Assembly: GCA_018242215.1 (NCBI GenBank)
Contig: JAFECG010000019.1
Coordinates: 372,001-436,000, forward strand
DNA: 64,000 nt
Direction: 5' to 3'
Source of the DNA: Pseudomonadota bacterium
Lineage (GTDB): Bacteria > Pseudomonadota > Alphaproteobacteria > Rhizobiales > Hyphomicrobiaceae
A program made the position numbers and the translations under genes. The notes beneath the pieces are model-generated. The model did no database searches. It was not told the DNA's origin and was given only the letters and a program-made list of their open reading frames with translations. Within the stretch, counting starts at the first letter, position 1, and the number at the start of each line of letters is the position of its first letter. This document shows positions 20,074 through 28,950 of this stretch, one piece after another.

Positions 20074-21318
20074 TCAAGCTGTCTTCATGTAGAGGTGGAA
20101 GCCGCCGTAGATTGCCGAGCGATCCTTGGCGTGGATCGCGGCGGATTTTTCGGCGTCGTAGCGCCATCGGTTCAGGATGACGTCGGCGACGCGGCCCGGC
20201 AAGATGCTTTCTTCGCCGGCGGTTCGGAAAATCACACGCGCGCCCGGACGCGCGGTTCGCGTTATCTGCTGCCAGAGCGCATTCAACGCGGCGTCGTCCA
20301 TCCAGTCCTGGGCGTCGAGCAGGATATAGCGGTCGAGGCTTTCGGCTGGCTCGCCCGAGAGGAAGCGGATCATGTTGTCGTGGACGACATCGATCCGATT
20401 GGCGCGGACTTTGACCGCCATGAAATTCGCCTTCTCCAAATAGGGCGGGCAGGGACCCTCGCCCTGTGCCGGATAGGAGCGGCCGAACGCCTGCCAGGCG
20501 AAATAGTTGTCCTTGAGGTCGAAGCCCGTGGCGAGACGCTCGGCGCGCTCTTTCAAGACTTCGGACATTGGCCGCGCGCCGCCGCCGGACAGCGCATCAT
20601 ACTGGACAGGTGGGATGCCCAATCCGAACAGCGATGCGCGCTTCGACGTGATCCAGCGCAGGAGCGGGTGATTGAATGCCGGGGCGATGTCGCGCGCGAA
20701 GATCTCCCGCTGCTCCTCGATCGAACGGGCTTCGACGAGCCGCTTCGGATTGGCGCCGAAGACGCGAGCCGCGAGATGGCCTGTCGCGATGAAGCGTCCG
20801 AGAAGTCCGAAGTGATAGAAGTTGCGCGCGAACCGCGAGATGCGGCGGCGTCCGGTCAATTCTCGCCCTTCCCAATAGGCACGCGTTTCCGCGTCGAGAT
20901 GCGGGGCAATGAGGTCGTTATAGAGCGCGATGTTGCGGCGGTCGTTGGCGGCGCCGAAGAAGCGATAGAACGTCCCGTGATTGGGGAGATGCTGGGCCGC
21001 CGCGATCTTCAGCTTCAACAACGCGATATGCGTCTCGTTCAAGTCGATGGCGGTGATGCGGGCCGGGTTCGCGGTCAGATAGCTCATGACATTGCAGCCG
21101 CCCGAGGCGATCGTCATGATGCGCGTCTGCGGCGTGATTTCGAGCGCTTCCATATCGGCGCGGGGGTCTTCCCAGATCTGGGGATAAACCATCGACCGGA
21201 AGGCGAATGTAAAGGTGCGCTCGAGAATTCCGGCGGGGCTCAGTGCGCGATTCTGGTGCACGGCTTCGCGCAGCAGATCGACGCTGGTCGGCTCAAGGGC
21301 TTTTGCGGTCGCGTTCAC
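20074..21318 (-). CDS. btaA: S-adenosylmethionine:diacylglycerol 3-amino-3-carboxypropyltransferase
   Basis: 414 residues from the GTG at 21318, chosen because GGAG lies 8-9 bases upstream and because this length matches characterised BtaA; the frame open to 21471 would overlap plcP by about 100 bases. DUF3419 family: VYPQIWEDPRADMEALEI, the SAM loop IASGGCNVMSYL, AIDLNETHIALLKLKI and IRFLSGEPAESLDRYILLDAQDW. It transfers the aminocarboxypropyl group of SAM onto diacylglycerol to give diacylglycerylhomoserine. It lies between plcP, which supplies the diacylglycerol, and btaB, which methylates the product. Confidence 0.93.
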   Translation of the reverse strand: MNATAKALEPTSVDLLREAVHQNRALSPAGILERTFTFAFRSMVYPQIWEDPRADMEALEITPQTRIMTIASGGCNVMSYLTANPARITAIDLNETHIALLKLKIAAAQHLPNHGTFYRFFGAANDRRNIALYNDLIAPHLDAETRAYWEGRELTGRRRISRFARNFYHFGLLGRFIATGHLAARVFGANPKRLVEARSIEEQREIFARDIAPAFNHPLLRWITSKRASLFGLGIPPVQYDALSGGGARPMSEVLKERAERLATGFDLKDNYFAWQAFGRSYPAQGEGPCPPYLEKANFMAVKVRANRIDVVHDNMIRFLSGEPAESLDRYILLDAQDWMDDAALNALWQQITRTARPGARVIFRTAGEESILPGRVADVILNRWRYDAEKSAAIHAKDRSAIYGGFHLYMKTA

Positions 21319-21367
21319 GTGGGAGTCTCCGTTCGCCGGCGTGCTTGTCGTCCGGCCTAGCGCCGTT

Positions 21368-22219
21368 TCAAGCGGCTTCGATAAACCAGCGGCCGGATGG
21401 CGCCTGCGAAGCGCGCGCGGCCAAATGCTCTTTCCAACGAATGATCTCGAACCGGCCATCAAAGCGTTCACCGATGGCGGTGCAGCTTTCGACCCAGTCG
21501 CCGCAGTTCAGGTAGTGGACGTCGCCGATCATGCGTTCATTGGCGTGGTGGATATGGCCGCAGATCAGGCCCTGCGCGTCGCGGCGGACCGCTTCTCCCG
21601 CCAGTGCTTCCTCAAATTCGCCGATGTAGTTCACGGCGCTTTTGACCTTGTGCTTGAGGAATGCCGACAGCGACCAGTGACCGAGGCCGAGCATCCGTCG
21701 CGCGAAATTCAGCGGGACATTGAGCGCCAGCGCCGCGTCGTAGGAACGATCGCCGAGGAAGGCGAGCCAGCGCGCGTAGCGGACGACGACGTCGAATTCG
21801 TCGCCGTGCAGAACAAGATATCTTTTGCCGTCCGCGGCTTCGTGGATGGCGTCCCGCCGGATCTCGATGTCGCCAAAGTTCATCCCGGCGTATTCGCGCA
21901 ATGCATCATCATGATTGCCGGGAATGAACGTAACGCGGGTGCCCTTGCGGGACTTCCGCAGCAGCTTCTGCAGGACATCGTTGTGACTTTGGGGCCAATA
22001 CGGTCCGCGGCGCACTTTCCAGAAATCGACGATGTCACCGACCAGATAGAGGCTCTGGCACTCGACGTATTTCAGGAAATCGAGGAGTGCGGTCGACTGG
22101 CAATTGCGCATCCCCAGGTGGACGTCGGAAATGAAGACGGTTCGGTAGTTCAGTTCCGGGTTCGGTGCGCTCAAAGTCGGCCCCCAGTCAGTACGCTTCC
22201 CATAAAGGCGTCTATGCAT
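21368..22219 (-). CDS. plcP: PlcP-type phospholipase C (calcineurin-like metallophosphoesterase)
   Basis: 283 residues. All metallophosphoesterase motifs are visible: FISDVHLG, VGDIVDFW, IPGNHDD, LVLHGDEFD and ICGHIHHA. The sequence resembles UDP-2,3-diacylglucosamine hydrolases, but the gene is joined to btaA-btaB, the arrangement known from rhizobial PlcP, which cleaves phospholipid headgroups to release diacylglycerol during phosphate starvation. The start is uncertain: the ATG at 22219 lacks a good ribosome binding site, and a TTG at 22174 follows GGGGG. A candidate Pho box is 30 bases upstream. The alternative call, LpxH-like, is less likely given the context. Confidence 0.88.
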   Translation of the reverse strand: MHRRLYGKRTDWGPTLSAPNPELNYRTVFISDVHLGMRNCQSTALLDFLKYVECQSLYLVGDIVDFWKVRRGPYWPQSHNDVLQKLLRKSRKGTRVTFIPGNHDDALREYAGMNFGDIEIRRDAIHEAADGKRYLVLHGDEFDVVVRYARWLAFLGDRSYDAALALNVPLNFARRMLGLGHWSLSAFLKHKVKSAVNYIGEFEEALAGEAVRRDAQGLICGHIHHANERMIGDVHYLNCGDWVESCTAIGERFDGRFEIIRWKEHLAARASQAPSGRWFIEAA

Positions 22220-22248
22220 TTCATGGGAAAACGTAGGACCGGATTCAT

Positions 22249-22266
22249 GTAACAGGCGTATGACGA
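22249..22266 (-). promoter_or_regulatory. candidate Pho box upstream of plcP-btaA-btaB
   Basis: Reading leftward, TCGTCAT-ACGC-CTGTTAC. Each seven-base half matches CTGTCAT at 5 of 7 positions, with the standard four-base spacer. It sits 30-47 bases before the plcP ATG. The match is imperfect, so this is a candidate for PhoB control, supported mainly by the nature of the genes. Confidence 0.45.
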
Positions 22267-22345
22267 ACGCCTGCGGCGGAGCGCGTGGGCAAGGTAAAGG
22301 CGTGCACCGCGTATTTACCGGCGGCTATCCGAAAGACGGCGCGCT

Positions 22346-22579
22346 TCAGAAATCACTGCGCTCAAAAATGTGCTCCCAGGCGTAGAGGAGGGCCGTGTCC
22401 ACGGCACCGACCAGCAGGAACGCGAGGGCGATTGGGGACGTGGACGCTTCCGGCAGCCCCAAATCCGTTCCCCGGATCGAGACGGTCAATGCTGCAACGA
22501 GGCTGAGAAGAGCAAGGACGGCGAAGACGATTTGAACGAATTTGAGCGAACGCTCACGCTCACGGCTGATGCTGTTCAT
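22346..22579 (-). CDS. small two-helix membrane protein
   Basis: 77 residues from the ATG at 22579, with GAGGA upstream. A charged N-terminus (MNSISRERERSLK) precedes membrane helix 1 (about residues 14-34), a periplasmic loop with RGTDLGLPEAS, and helix 2 (about 47-67), ending IFERSDF. No family is recognised. It sits between plcP and cca on the same strand, separated from cca by 94 bases, and could be read from either unit. Confidence 0.65.
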   Translation of the reverse strand: MNSISRERERSLKFVQIVFAVLALLSLVAALTVSIRGTDLGLPEASTSPIALAFLLVGAVDTALLYAWEHIFERSDF

Positions 22580-22673
22580 CAGGTCATTCCTCAACGCGAT
22601 ACAATTGGCCGACCCCGCGGCATGGGACCTTAGTCGGAGCATAAGCCAACGTGAAGTGAAAATTAATGCTTTG

Positions 22674-23930
22674 TTAATTAAGTGCCGTGCGTGCCAGCTC
22701 TTTGAGCGCATTGCGCTGCTTGTCGGCATCGATCGGGAAATCGTTCCGGATCCACCAATTTTCGAACTCCGCGAGAATTTTGCCGACGTTCGGACCGGGG
22801 GAAATTCCGAGAGCGAGAACATCGCTTCCCGAGAATGGCATTGTCGGCGCTTTCCAACGATCCGGAAGCAGCGCGAGAGCGCGCCAGCGGGGATCATTTG
22901 CCGGCTTGGCTGAATGTGCCCACGCAAGACGGGCGGCACGCGAGAATGTTTCTGGCCCAAGCTTGTAGAGCGCGGTGCGCGCTGCCGTTTCCGCCGCGTC
23001 GGGATCGATGGCGCCGTCTGCAGACGTTGCGCCGGCGAGGCGCGTCGCCTCGGCGTTCGACAGTCGCAGTTGCCTCGCAAGGAGCGCAGCGTCATCCGGT
23101 TGCGCGACTGCCAGGGCCGCTAGGCGGGTCAGCGGATCGGGTGGTTCGCCGAGAACGGCTTCGATCGCAGCCAGGCGCGCGAACCGCTCCGGTTCGAGCC
23201 GGGTCTTGATGACGCGTTGCAGGATGCCGCTTTTGTGCATGGCGTTGATTACGTCAATGGCTGCGGGTGCGACCAACAACTTTAAAATTTCCGCACGCAG
23301 GCGCTCGGCGGACAGCAGCGTGAGGCCTTCTTTCAAATTGTTGGCTGCAGCCAAGCCTGCCGGGTCCAAGCGTCCGTTGCCATACTCGGCGGTGAACCGG
23401 AAAAAGCGAAGAATGCGCAGATAATCCTCGCGGATCCGCGCCTCCGCATCGCCTATATAACGCACGCGGCGCTGGCGCAGGTCGTCCACGCCGCCAACCG
23501 TGTCGTAGATCGTGCCGTCTGCTCCGCAGTAGAGCGCGTTCATCGTGAAGTCTCGCCGTGCCGCATCGGCTGCCCATGACGTCGTGAACCTGACGACTGC
23601 GTGACGTCCGTCCGTTTCGATGTCGCGGCGAAGCGTCGTCACTTCGAATGGCTGTTTGTCGGCGACAATGGTGACGGTGCCGTGATCGATACCGGTCGGG
23701 TGGGCCGTCAGTCCCGCCGATTTCGCGAGGCGCATGACTTCGTCCGGTGTTGCTGTCGTTGCAAGGTCGATGTCTCGGACTGGCCGATCCAGCAATGCAT
23801 TGCGGACCGCGCCGCCGACGATGCGAGCCTCGGCGCCTTCTTTCGCGAGTGCCGCGAACACTTTGGTCAATGCGGGCGACCGAAGCCAAGCGCCGCTTAC
23901 CCGCGGCCATTTGATTGCGCCTTCCGACAT
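22674..23930 (-). CDS. cca: CCA tRNA nucleotidyltransferase / poly(A) polymerase family
   Basis: 418 residues. The head domain has IVGGAVRNALLDRPVRDIDLA, the class II nucleotidyltransferase signature with the two catalytic Asp. It is followed by RRDFTMNALY, the DDLRQRRVRYIGD segment and RILRFFRFTAEYG, then SAERLRAEILKLL. This matches the alphaproteobacterial enzymes that add or repair the tRNA 3' CCA end in the cytosol. The C-terminal half is helical and variable. The start is three bases after the DUF6111 stop, so NUDIX-DUF6111-cca is one operon. Confidence 0.92.
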   Translation of the reverse strand: MSEGAIKWPRVSGAWLRSPALTKVFAALAKEGAEARIVGGAVRNALLDRPVRDIDLATTATPDEVMRLAKSAGLTAHPTGIDHGTVTIVADKQPFEVTTLRRDIETDGRHAVVRFTTSWAADAARRDFTMNALYCGADGTIYDTVGGVDDLRQRRVRYIGDAEARIREDYLRILRFFRFTAEYGNGRLDPAGLAAANNLKEGLTLLSAERLRAEILKLLVAPAAIDVINAMHKSGILQRVIKTRLEPERFARLAAIEAVLGEPPDPLTRLAALAVAQPDDAALLARQLRLSNAEATRLAGATSADGAIDPDAAETAARTALYKLGPETFSRAARLAWAHSAKPANDPRWRALALLPDRWKAPTMPFSGSDVLALGISPGPNVGKILAEFENWWIRNDFPIDADKQRNALKELARTALN

Positions 23931-23933
23931 CGT

Positions 23934-24239
23934 TCAGGGCTTTGTGGTTTGGGGTTCGGTTGCTGCGGGCTCGTGTATGCTATGAGCGGGTTCGAGCTTT
24001 CCGTTTTCGTCCGAGGCGGGCACGTAGACGTCATCCGGGCTGTTGTAGGTGTGCGAAGAAAATACCAGGAGCGTTCCGATCATCAGTGCGGCGCCAGCGA
24101 CGAAAAGGCGAATGAGGGGAGCGCGACTTAGGGTCGGACCCAGTCCTCTCCACTGGTTGTCGTAAAATGCGATCCAGATGATGTAGATGAGCGTTGGCAG
24201 CAGGAAGAAAAATATATTCTCGATGACGATGCGGATCAT
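23934..24239 (-). CDS. DUF6111 family small membrane protein
   Basis: 101 residues from the ATG at 24239, which overlaps the NUDIX stop as ATGA. Two hydrophobic segments (about residues 5-24 and 43-61) are followed by a polar Pro/Glu-rich tail of about 40 residues. The start MIRIVIENIFFFLLPT and the position between NUDIX and cca are typical for this alphaproteobacterial family. Function unknown; translational coupling suggests coordinated production with the tRNA and NUDIX enzymes. Confidence 0.8.
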   Translation of the reverse strand: MIRIVIENIFFFLLPTLIYIIWIAFYDNQWRGLGPTLSRAPLIRLFVAGAALMIGTLLVFSSHTYNSPDDVYVPASDENGKLEPAHSIHEPAATEPQTTKP

Positions 24240-24892
24240 GCGTTGAACAGTCTCCGGTAGAGTGTGCGGATTATTCCCGCGGTCGCTCCCCAAATATAGC
24301 GCTCTCCGTAGGGCATCGCATAGAACCGGCGCTCGGCGCCTCTCCACGCTCGGCTGTGGATCTGGTGATTGGCCTCATCCATCAAAAAGGCAAAGGGTAC
24401 CTCGAAGACGTCGGCGACTTCTTCCGGATTGGCTATCAGATTGAAGCCGGGGCGAACGAGCGCGACAGAGGGCGTGATGATGAAGCCGGTGCCGGTGCGA
24501 TAGGGCGAAAGATAGCCGACAGGCTCGATGAACGCATCATCCAACGCGATTTCTTCTCGAGCCTCCCGCAGTGCGGCGGCAAGCGGACCCGAATCGTATG
24601 TTTCGACCTTCCCTCCGGGAAATGCTATTTGTCCGGCGTGAGACGGCAAGTGCTCGGTCCGCGCCGTCAAAAGGACGGTCAGCGGATCGCGGGCGACGAC
24701 GGGCACGAGCACTGCGGCGTGCCGCAGGCCAGCAGCGATGCCGCCGGTTCCGGGATTGAGGTCATCGTCACCCGGCGAATGCGGCTCATTCAGCAGGGGC
24801 GGATTTGGAAGCAAGCGTGCGCGGGCCAGCCCCTCGAACGCAAGGGCGTCGAGATCAGCGGCTGCCATATTGGGGGCGGAAAGCGGGTTCAT
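24236..24892 (-). CDS. NUDIX hydrolase, CoA pyrophosphatase type
   Basis: 218 residues. The upstream family motif LTARTEHLPSHAGQIAFPGG, with the CoA-specific LPSHAGQ element, runs into the Nudix box GGKVETYDSGPLAAALREAREEIAL, with the metal-binding REAREE intact. The family (YeaB/NudL-like) hydrolyses CoA or acyl-CoA at the pyrophosphate; other nucleoside diphosphate substrates are possible. It is the first gene of the NUDIX-DUF6111-cca operon and overlaps the next gene by four bases. Confidence 0.9.
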   Translation of the reverse strand: MNPLSAPNMAAADLDALAFEGLARARLLPNPPLLNEPHSPGDDDLNPGTGGIAAGLRHAAVLVPVVARDPLTVLLTARTEHLPSHAGQIAFPGGKVETYDSGPLAAALREAREEIALDDAFIEPVGYLSPYRTGTGFIITPSVALVRPGFNLIANPEEVADVFEVPFAFLMDEANHQIHSRAWRGAERRFYAMPYGERYIWGATAGIIRTLYRRLFNA

Positions 24893-24999
24893 TTCGCAAC
24901 ATGGCTCAATTCGAAGTGTAGAATGACCGGGTGGCCGGGCGCCGCTGAATCACGTTACCTTGTGATTCTTTATCGGATACTGCCCTTTTCTACAGGCAA

Positions 25000-26247
25000 A
25001 TGGGACTGCGGGTGGCTTACTTTCGTATGACATCGCTGTTTCGAATTCGCGGCGCCGCAATCATGCTGGCGGCGATCGGTCTTCTTTGTCCGACGGCGAG
25101 CCCGCGCGCACAGGCGATGTCAACGATCGATTTTTTGACGTCGCTCTCGGACAGCGAGATCGAAGCATTTCAGATTTGGAAGACGGCACGCCAGAATTTC
25201 GAGGACCGGCTCGACGCATACTGGAGCGAGGTCGAACGCAAGCGCCAAGTGCGTCGGCGGAAACGGGCGAAAAATATTTCGTTCGAGCCACGCGACTACG
25301 TGATGAGCTTTCCGCCAAAGTACAAAGGGCCATCGTTAGCGGGGGACCTCGCTCTCAAATACGATCGGTTCCTCGACGCGCAAAGGCAGAGCAACATATC
25401 ACCGCCGAGAGAACTTGCGACAATCCCGGATTATCTCGCGGCAGCGAAGCGTGTTTACAACTTTGTGCCCGAGCGCGTCTCTGAAAAAGAATTCAAACTG
25501 CGGTACGCCGCGGAAGCCGCGGTTCTCGGCCTTTCCAAGGAGCAGGTCGTGCGCGTTTACGCGCTCGAAACCGGCGGGATGGGAACCTACGATACGCAAG
25601 CGGGGATTCATCCGGTCAAGAAGACCGGCCGTCCGATCTCAAGCGCGCTGGGATATGGCCAGTTGCTGGATGCCAACTCGGTCAACGAGCTTGCCCGAAG
25701 CGGTGCAATCTTCATCCGCCGGCTTACGGCGAAATATCAGGACCCCACGAATTCTCCGGTGCGCAGGGCGCAACTGAAGCACAAGATCGCCGTGCTGAGG
25801 CGGATGTACGCGAACGTCAAACATCAGCCGTTCGAATGGGACGTGCAGCAGGCGTATGCAAAGACGCCGGCCGGAATGGGAATTCATACGCTCAACATCG
25901 ACGGCGATATCGGACCGATGTTGCAGGCGATGAAGCTCAAGACGCTTTTGGATCTTGCGGAAAAGAACGGGCGTCCTTCTTTGTCGGGCTCCCAGCTCGA
26001 ACTGATGAATCTCGCGGGGCCGGTGACGGGCCTGGAGATGATGCGGCACCCGGGCACGGATGCGCCGACCTCAAACTTCTTCTCGCGACGGGCCTATTAC
26101 GTCAATCGCATGGTAACGGGGCTGACCGGCACGCAGCTTCAGGCCGAGCTTGACCGTCGGATGACACAAGCGATCACGGCGCCCGGTTCGCAGGAGTTTG
26201 CAGCCGCCTTCGACACGGTGTCGGTTCGAAGAGACGCCGAGCGCTGA
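25000..26247 (+). CDS. secreted lysozyme/transglycosylase-like protein, function unproven
   Basis: 415 residues (ATG at 25000; ATG at 25027 is an alternative). The N-terminal signal peptide ends about ...SPRAQA. A basic coiled region (VERKRQVRRRKRAKN, about 78-92) follows. The centre has YALETGGMGTYDTQAG (E190), then SALGYGQLLDANSVN. A Glu followed by a G-Y-G-Q motif 25-30 residues later recalls the catalytic Glu and GLMQ motif of lytic transglycosylases. Several long helical stretches follow. I do not recognise a named family. A periplasmic cell-wall role is an inference from these two motifs and the signal peptide. Confidence 0.75.
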   Translation: MGLRVAYFRMTSLFRIRGAAIMLAAIGLLCPTASPRAQAMSTIDFLTSLSDSEIEAFQIWKTARQNFEDRLDAYWSEVERKRQVRRRKRAKNISFEPRDYVMSFPPKYKGPSLAGDLALKYDRFLDAQRQSNISPPRELATIPDYLAAAKRVYNFVPERVSEKEFKLRYAAEAAVLGLSKEQVVRVYALETGGMGTYDTQAGIHPVKKTGRPISSALGYGQLLDANSVNELARSGAIFIRRLTAKYQDPTNSPVRRAQLKHKIAVLRRMYANVKHQPFEWDVQQAYAKTPAGMGIHTLNIDGDIGPMLQAMKLKTLLDLAEKNGRPSLSGSQLELMNLAGPVTGLEMMRHPGTDAPTSNFFSRRAYYVNRMVTGLTGTQLQAELDRRMTQAITAPGSQEFAAAFDTVSVRRDAER

Positions 26248-26279
26248 GCGCTCGGCTGTTCAACCGCGGCGGCGCGCCT

Positions 26280-27350
26280 TCAGGCCGAAGCTTTTTCCGG
26301 CTCCAGTGCGGGATAATCGATATAGCCCCTCTCGTCGCCGCCATAGAACGAGGCGGGCTCGGGCGTGTTGAGGGGAGCATCGAGCTTGAAACGCTTCGGC
26401 AAATCGGGATTGGCAATGAATGTCTTGCCGAATGCGACTGCGTCGACGGTCCCGGCGTCGATTGCTGCCTCGGCCGTCTCTTTCGTGAACTTCTCGTTTC
26501 CGATCAAGATGCCACCGAACAGCTTCTTAAGCTCAGGGCCAATCGAATCCGGGCCCTGATACTCGCGCGTGCAGATGAAGGCGATCTTGCGCTTCCCGAC
26601 TTCCCTTGCGACGTAGCCGAACGTTGCCAGAGGGTTGCTGTCGCCCATGTCCTGAGCGTCACCGCGCGGCGCGAGGTGGAGGCCCACTCTGTCGGCACCC
26701 CAGACGTCGATGCACGCATCGACTACCTCGAGCATGAGGCGCGCCCGATTTTCGATCGGACCGCCGTATTCGTCCGTCCGCTTGTTCGTCGAGTCCTGTA
26801 GGAACTGATCGAGGAGATAGCCATTGGCGCCGTGAACCTCGACACCGTCAAAGCCGGCTCGCTTGGCGTTCTCGGCGCCGCGACGGTAGTCGGCGATCAC
26901 GCCGGGGATTTCGCTCAAGTCCAGTGCGCGTGGAACCACGAAGGGTTTCAGCGGGCGTACGAGACTGACGTGACCCTTGGCGGCGATGGCGCTTGGCGCC
27001 ACGGGCAGTTCGCCATCCAGATAGATCGGATCCGAAATGCGGCCGACATGCCAAAGCTGCAACAGGATCGTGCCGCCAGCCGCATGGACCGCGTCGGTAA
27101 TTTTTTTCCAGCCGGCAACCTGCTCTTCGGACCAAATACCGGGCGTATCGGGATAGCCGACGCCTTTCGGGGTCACGGCCGTCGCCTCGGTCAGCATCAA
27201 GCCGGCAGATGCGCGCTGTACGTAATATTCGCGCATCATGTCGTTGGGGACGCGTCCGGCGCTGGCACGGCAGCGGGTCAATGGGGCAAGAACGACGCGG
27301 TTTTTAACCGTGAACGCGCCAGCTTTGAGCGGATCGAACAGCGATGTCAT
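26280..27350 (-). CDS. old yellow enzyme-family alkene reductase (NemA-like)
   Basis: 356 residues from the ATG at 27350 (GGAT upstream); the frame to 27383 adds 11 unlikely residues. FMN TIM-barrel: VVLAPLTRCRAS, LQLWHVGRIS, EVHGANGYLLDQFLQDSTN (His, Asn and Tyr of the active site) and RTDEYGGPIENRARLMLEV. It reduces activated C=C bonds of enones, maleimides or nitro-compounds using NAD(P)H. The physiological substrate is unknown. No TetR-type regulator is adjacent, unlike E. coli nemRA. Confidence 0.93.
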   Translation of the reverse strand: MTSLFDPLKAGAFTVKNRVVLAPLTRCRASAGRVPNDMMREYYVQRASAGLMLTEATAVTPKGVGYPDTPGIWSEEQVAGWKKITDAVHAAGGTILLQLWHVGRISDPIYLDGELPVAPSAIAAKGHVSLVRPLKPFVVPRALDLSEIPGVIADYRRGAENAKRAGFDGVEVHGANGYLLDQFLQDSTNKRTDEYGGPIENRARLMLEVVDACIDVWGADRVGLHLAPRGDAQDMGDSNPLATFGYVAREVGKRKIAFICTREYQGPDSIGPELKKLFGGILIGNEKFTKETAEAAIDAGTVDAVAFGKTFIANPDLPKRFKLDAPLNTPEPASFYGGDERGYIDYPALEPEKASA

Positions 27351-27505
27351 TTTGAAATATCCGGATTTGCCGATGGGAGACACCAGAGCGGCCGGACTCG
27401 CAAAGTCCGGAACCGCCGAACTAGCGAAACATGTGGCACGGGACGTAGGCCAGACAACTGCGGCTTTCGACCGCTCCCAAGCGATAGCGGACTATTGGCG
27501 GCACC

Positions 27506-28672
27506 TCACGCCGCCTCCTCGCTCGTGGCTTCATCGGCGGGCGGCGGAGACTCCGCTGTCGCCGCGCGGTTTAGGAGAGCGACGAGTGTCGGTGGCTCAT
27601 AGAGGATGTCGCGAACGACGTTGCCACGCATTTCCTTGACGGGCTGTCCAAAGCGCTGAAGCACGCTCTCGTGGACTGTCTCGTTCAAAGAGACGAGGCC
27701 GCGGGCCAACCTGCTCGTGCGCCATTTCCGGGGTGCCGAATCCTTCAAGCTCTGCTGGATGAGGCGAACGTAGGGTTTGATCCGACTGAAGGCATAGAGA
27801 CGGCCGGTCGAGGAATCGTGCTGGAGACCCAGATAATCGGGCCTGCACTCGCGCTTCAGTTTTTCGACGTCGATTGCGAGATCCGTCGTCGCCTGGACGC
27901 GCTCGACCATCCAGAGAAGCGCGATGTCGGAAAGTTCCGTTTCGCGCCAGCCGCCGCCGATATCGGCGTGCGTCCCTGCGAACCATACCTGCTCCACGTG
28001 TTGATAGCGAGGAAGCATCGTATCGTCGGGATAGGTCAAAAGCGACGGTCGGAAGGGGCTGCGGGCCTCGTCGATCGAGAGTGCATGAAGCGCGACGTCG
28101 ATCGTGTCGTGCAATCGCATGTCGTGATAGTCGAACCGGCGGCTGAGCCACGCCCAACGCCAATAGGGATTACCGACGTTACCGACCGTGTCCCAGACGC
28201 CGAGACAACGGATGCGCACCGGATAATGGCAATCGGCGCCGATACGCGCGATGGCGTTGAAATCGCGTTTGTGCTCTGATTTGCGATAGAGGGCCCATGC
28301 TTCGTCGATCGGGAAGTCGGCGTCTTTGCGTGCGATGCCGAAGAGCGATATGAAGCTTGTCAAGCTGCGGGCTTCATAAGCACCTCGCGAAAATCCGAAG
28401 AGATAGATTTCGTCGCCAGGTTCATAGGTGCTGCTAAGGAACCGATATGCGGCCTTGATGCGGTCGCTGATCTCAAATCCGATCGCGCCTTTGAGGAACG
28501 CCAGCCCCTGGTCTTGGGATCTGGCGATGCCGACGACATAACGGACAAATTGGCGAACGCCGTGATTGTCGGTGAACGGTATGGCGCGAGTGAGTTTCGC
28601 GACGTTCGTCAACGGCGCCGTGCCGTCATCATCGTTCCAGGTGCCGTCGAGCAAGCAGACAAGCCGTTTCAT
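27506..28672 (-). CDS. DUF2235 alpha/beta hydrolase (Tle1-like phospholipase domain)
   Basis: 388 residues. It begins KRLVCLLDGTWNDDDGTAPLTNV, the usual DUF2235 start, and has the nucleophile elbow LFGFSRGAYEAR (Ser about 95), the lid region and VWFAGTHADIGGGW with the catalytic His/Asp area. This domain occurs in type VI secretion phospholipase effectors and in stand-alone cytosolic hydrolases. No vgrG, PAAR or immunity gene is nearby and there is no signal peptide, so a stand-alone esterase is the safer reading. Confidence 0.88.
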   Translation of the reverse strand: MKRLVCLLDGTWNDDDGTAPLTNVAKLTRAIPFTDNHGVRQFVRYVVGIARSQDQGLAFLKGAIGFEISDRIKAAYRFLSSTYEPGDEIYLFGFSRGAYEARSLTSFISLFGIARKDADFPIDEAWALYRKSEHKRDFNAIARIGADCHYPVRIRCLGVWDTVGNVGNPYWRWAWLSRRFDYHDMRLHDTIDVALHALSIDEARSPFRPSLLTYPDDTMLPRYQHVEQVWFAGTHADIGGGWRETELSDIALLWMVERVQATTDLAIDVEKLKRECRPDYLGLQHDSSTGRLYAFSRIKPYVRLIQQSLKDSAPRKWRTSRLARGLVSLNETVHESVLQRFGQPVKEMRGNVVRDILYEPPTLVALLNRAATAESPPPADEATSEEAA

Positions 28673-28913
28673 GCTGCCTTGCCCCCACGGGCCTCCGCTG
28701 CCGACACGAGGTGTTCGCGTCGCTTTGCTCTCGGCGCGTATAAGCCGAGGTTTCAGATCGCTCGGAGGTTATACGGACGTGGGCGGAAGGGTAAACCATT
28801 CCGGGCATGGGCAGCTTATCAGCGGCTCGCAGGAATGGCGAACGGGCAACAATATTTGTGATCCTCGGGTTCGTCCCGCGGACCCAAGAGGCAGCGAATG
28901 ACCTGCAAAATGG

Positions 28914-28936
28914 GTCCTCGGGATAAAGCCAAGGAC
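28914..28936. repeat. degenerate REP-like inverted repeat
   Basis: GTCCTCGGG-ATAAAG-CCAAGGAC, an imperfect hairpin related in sequence to the perfect element at 31916-31944. A second half, ATCCTCGGGTTCGTCCCG, lies at 28861-28878. It sits between the DUF2235 gene and hemF. Confidence 0.5.
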
Positions 28937-28950
28937 GACGGTTCTGAGGC

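Noticed and set aside
20047..21360. 437-residue plus-strand frame opposite btaA
   Set aside because: It is the complement of a well-supported gene with an Arg/Asp-rich, motif-free translation.
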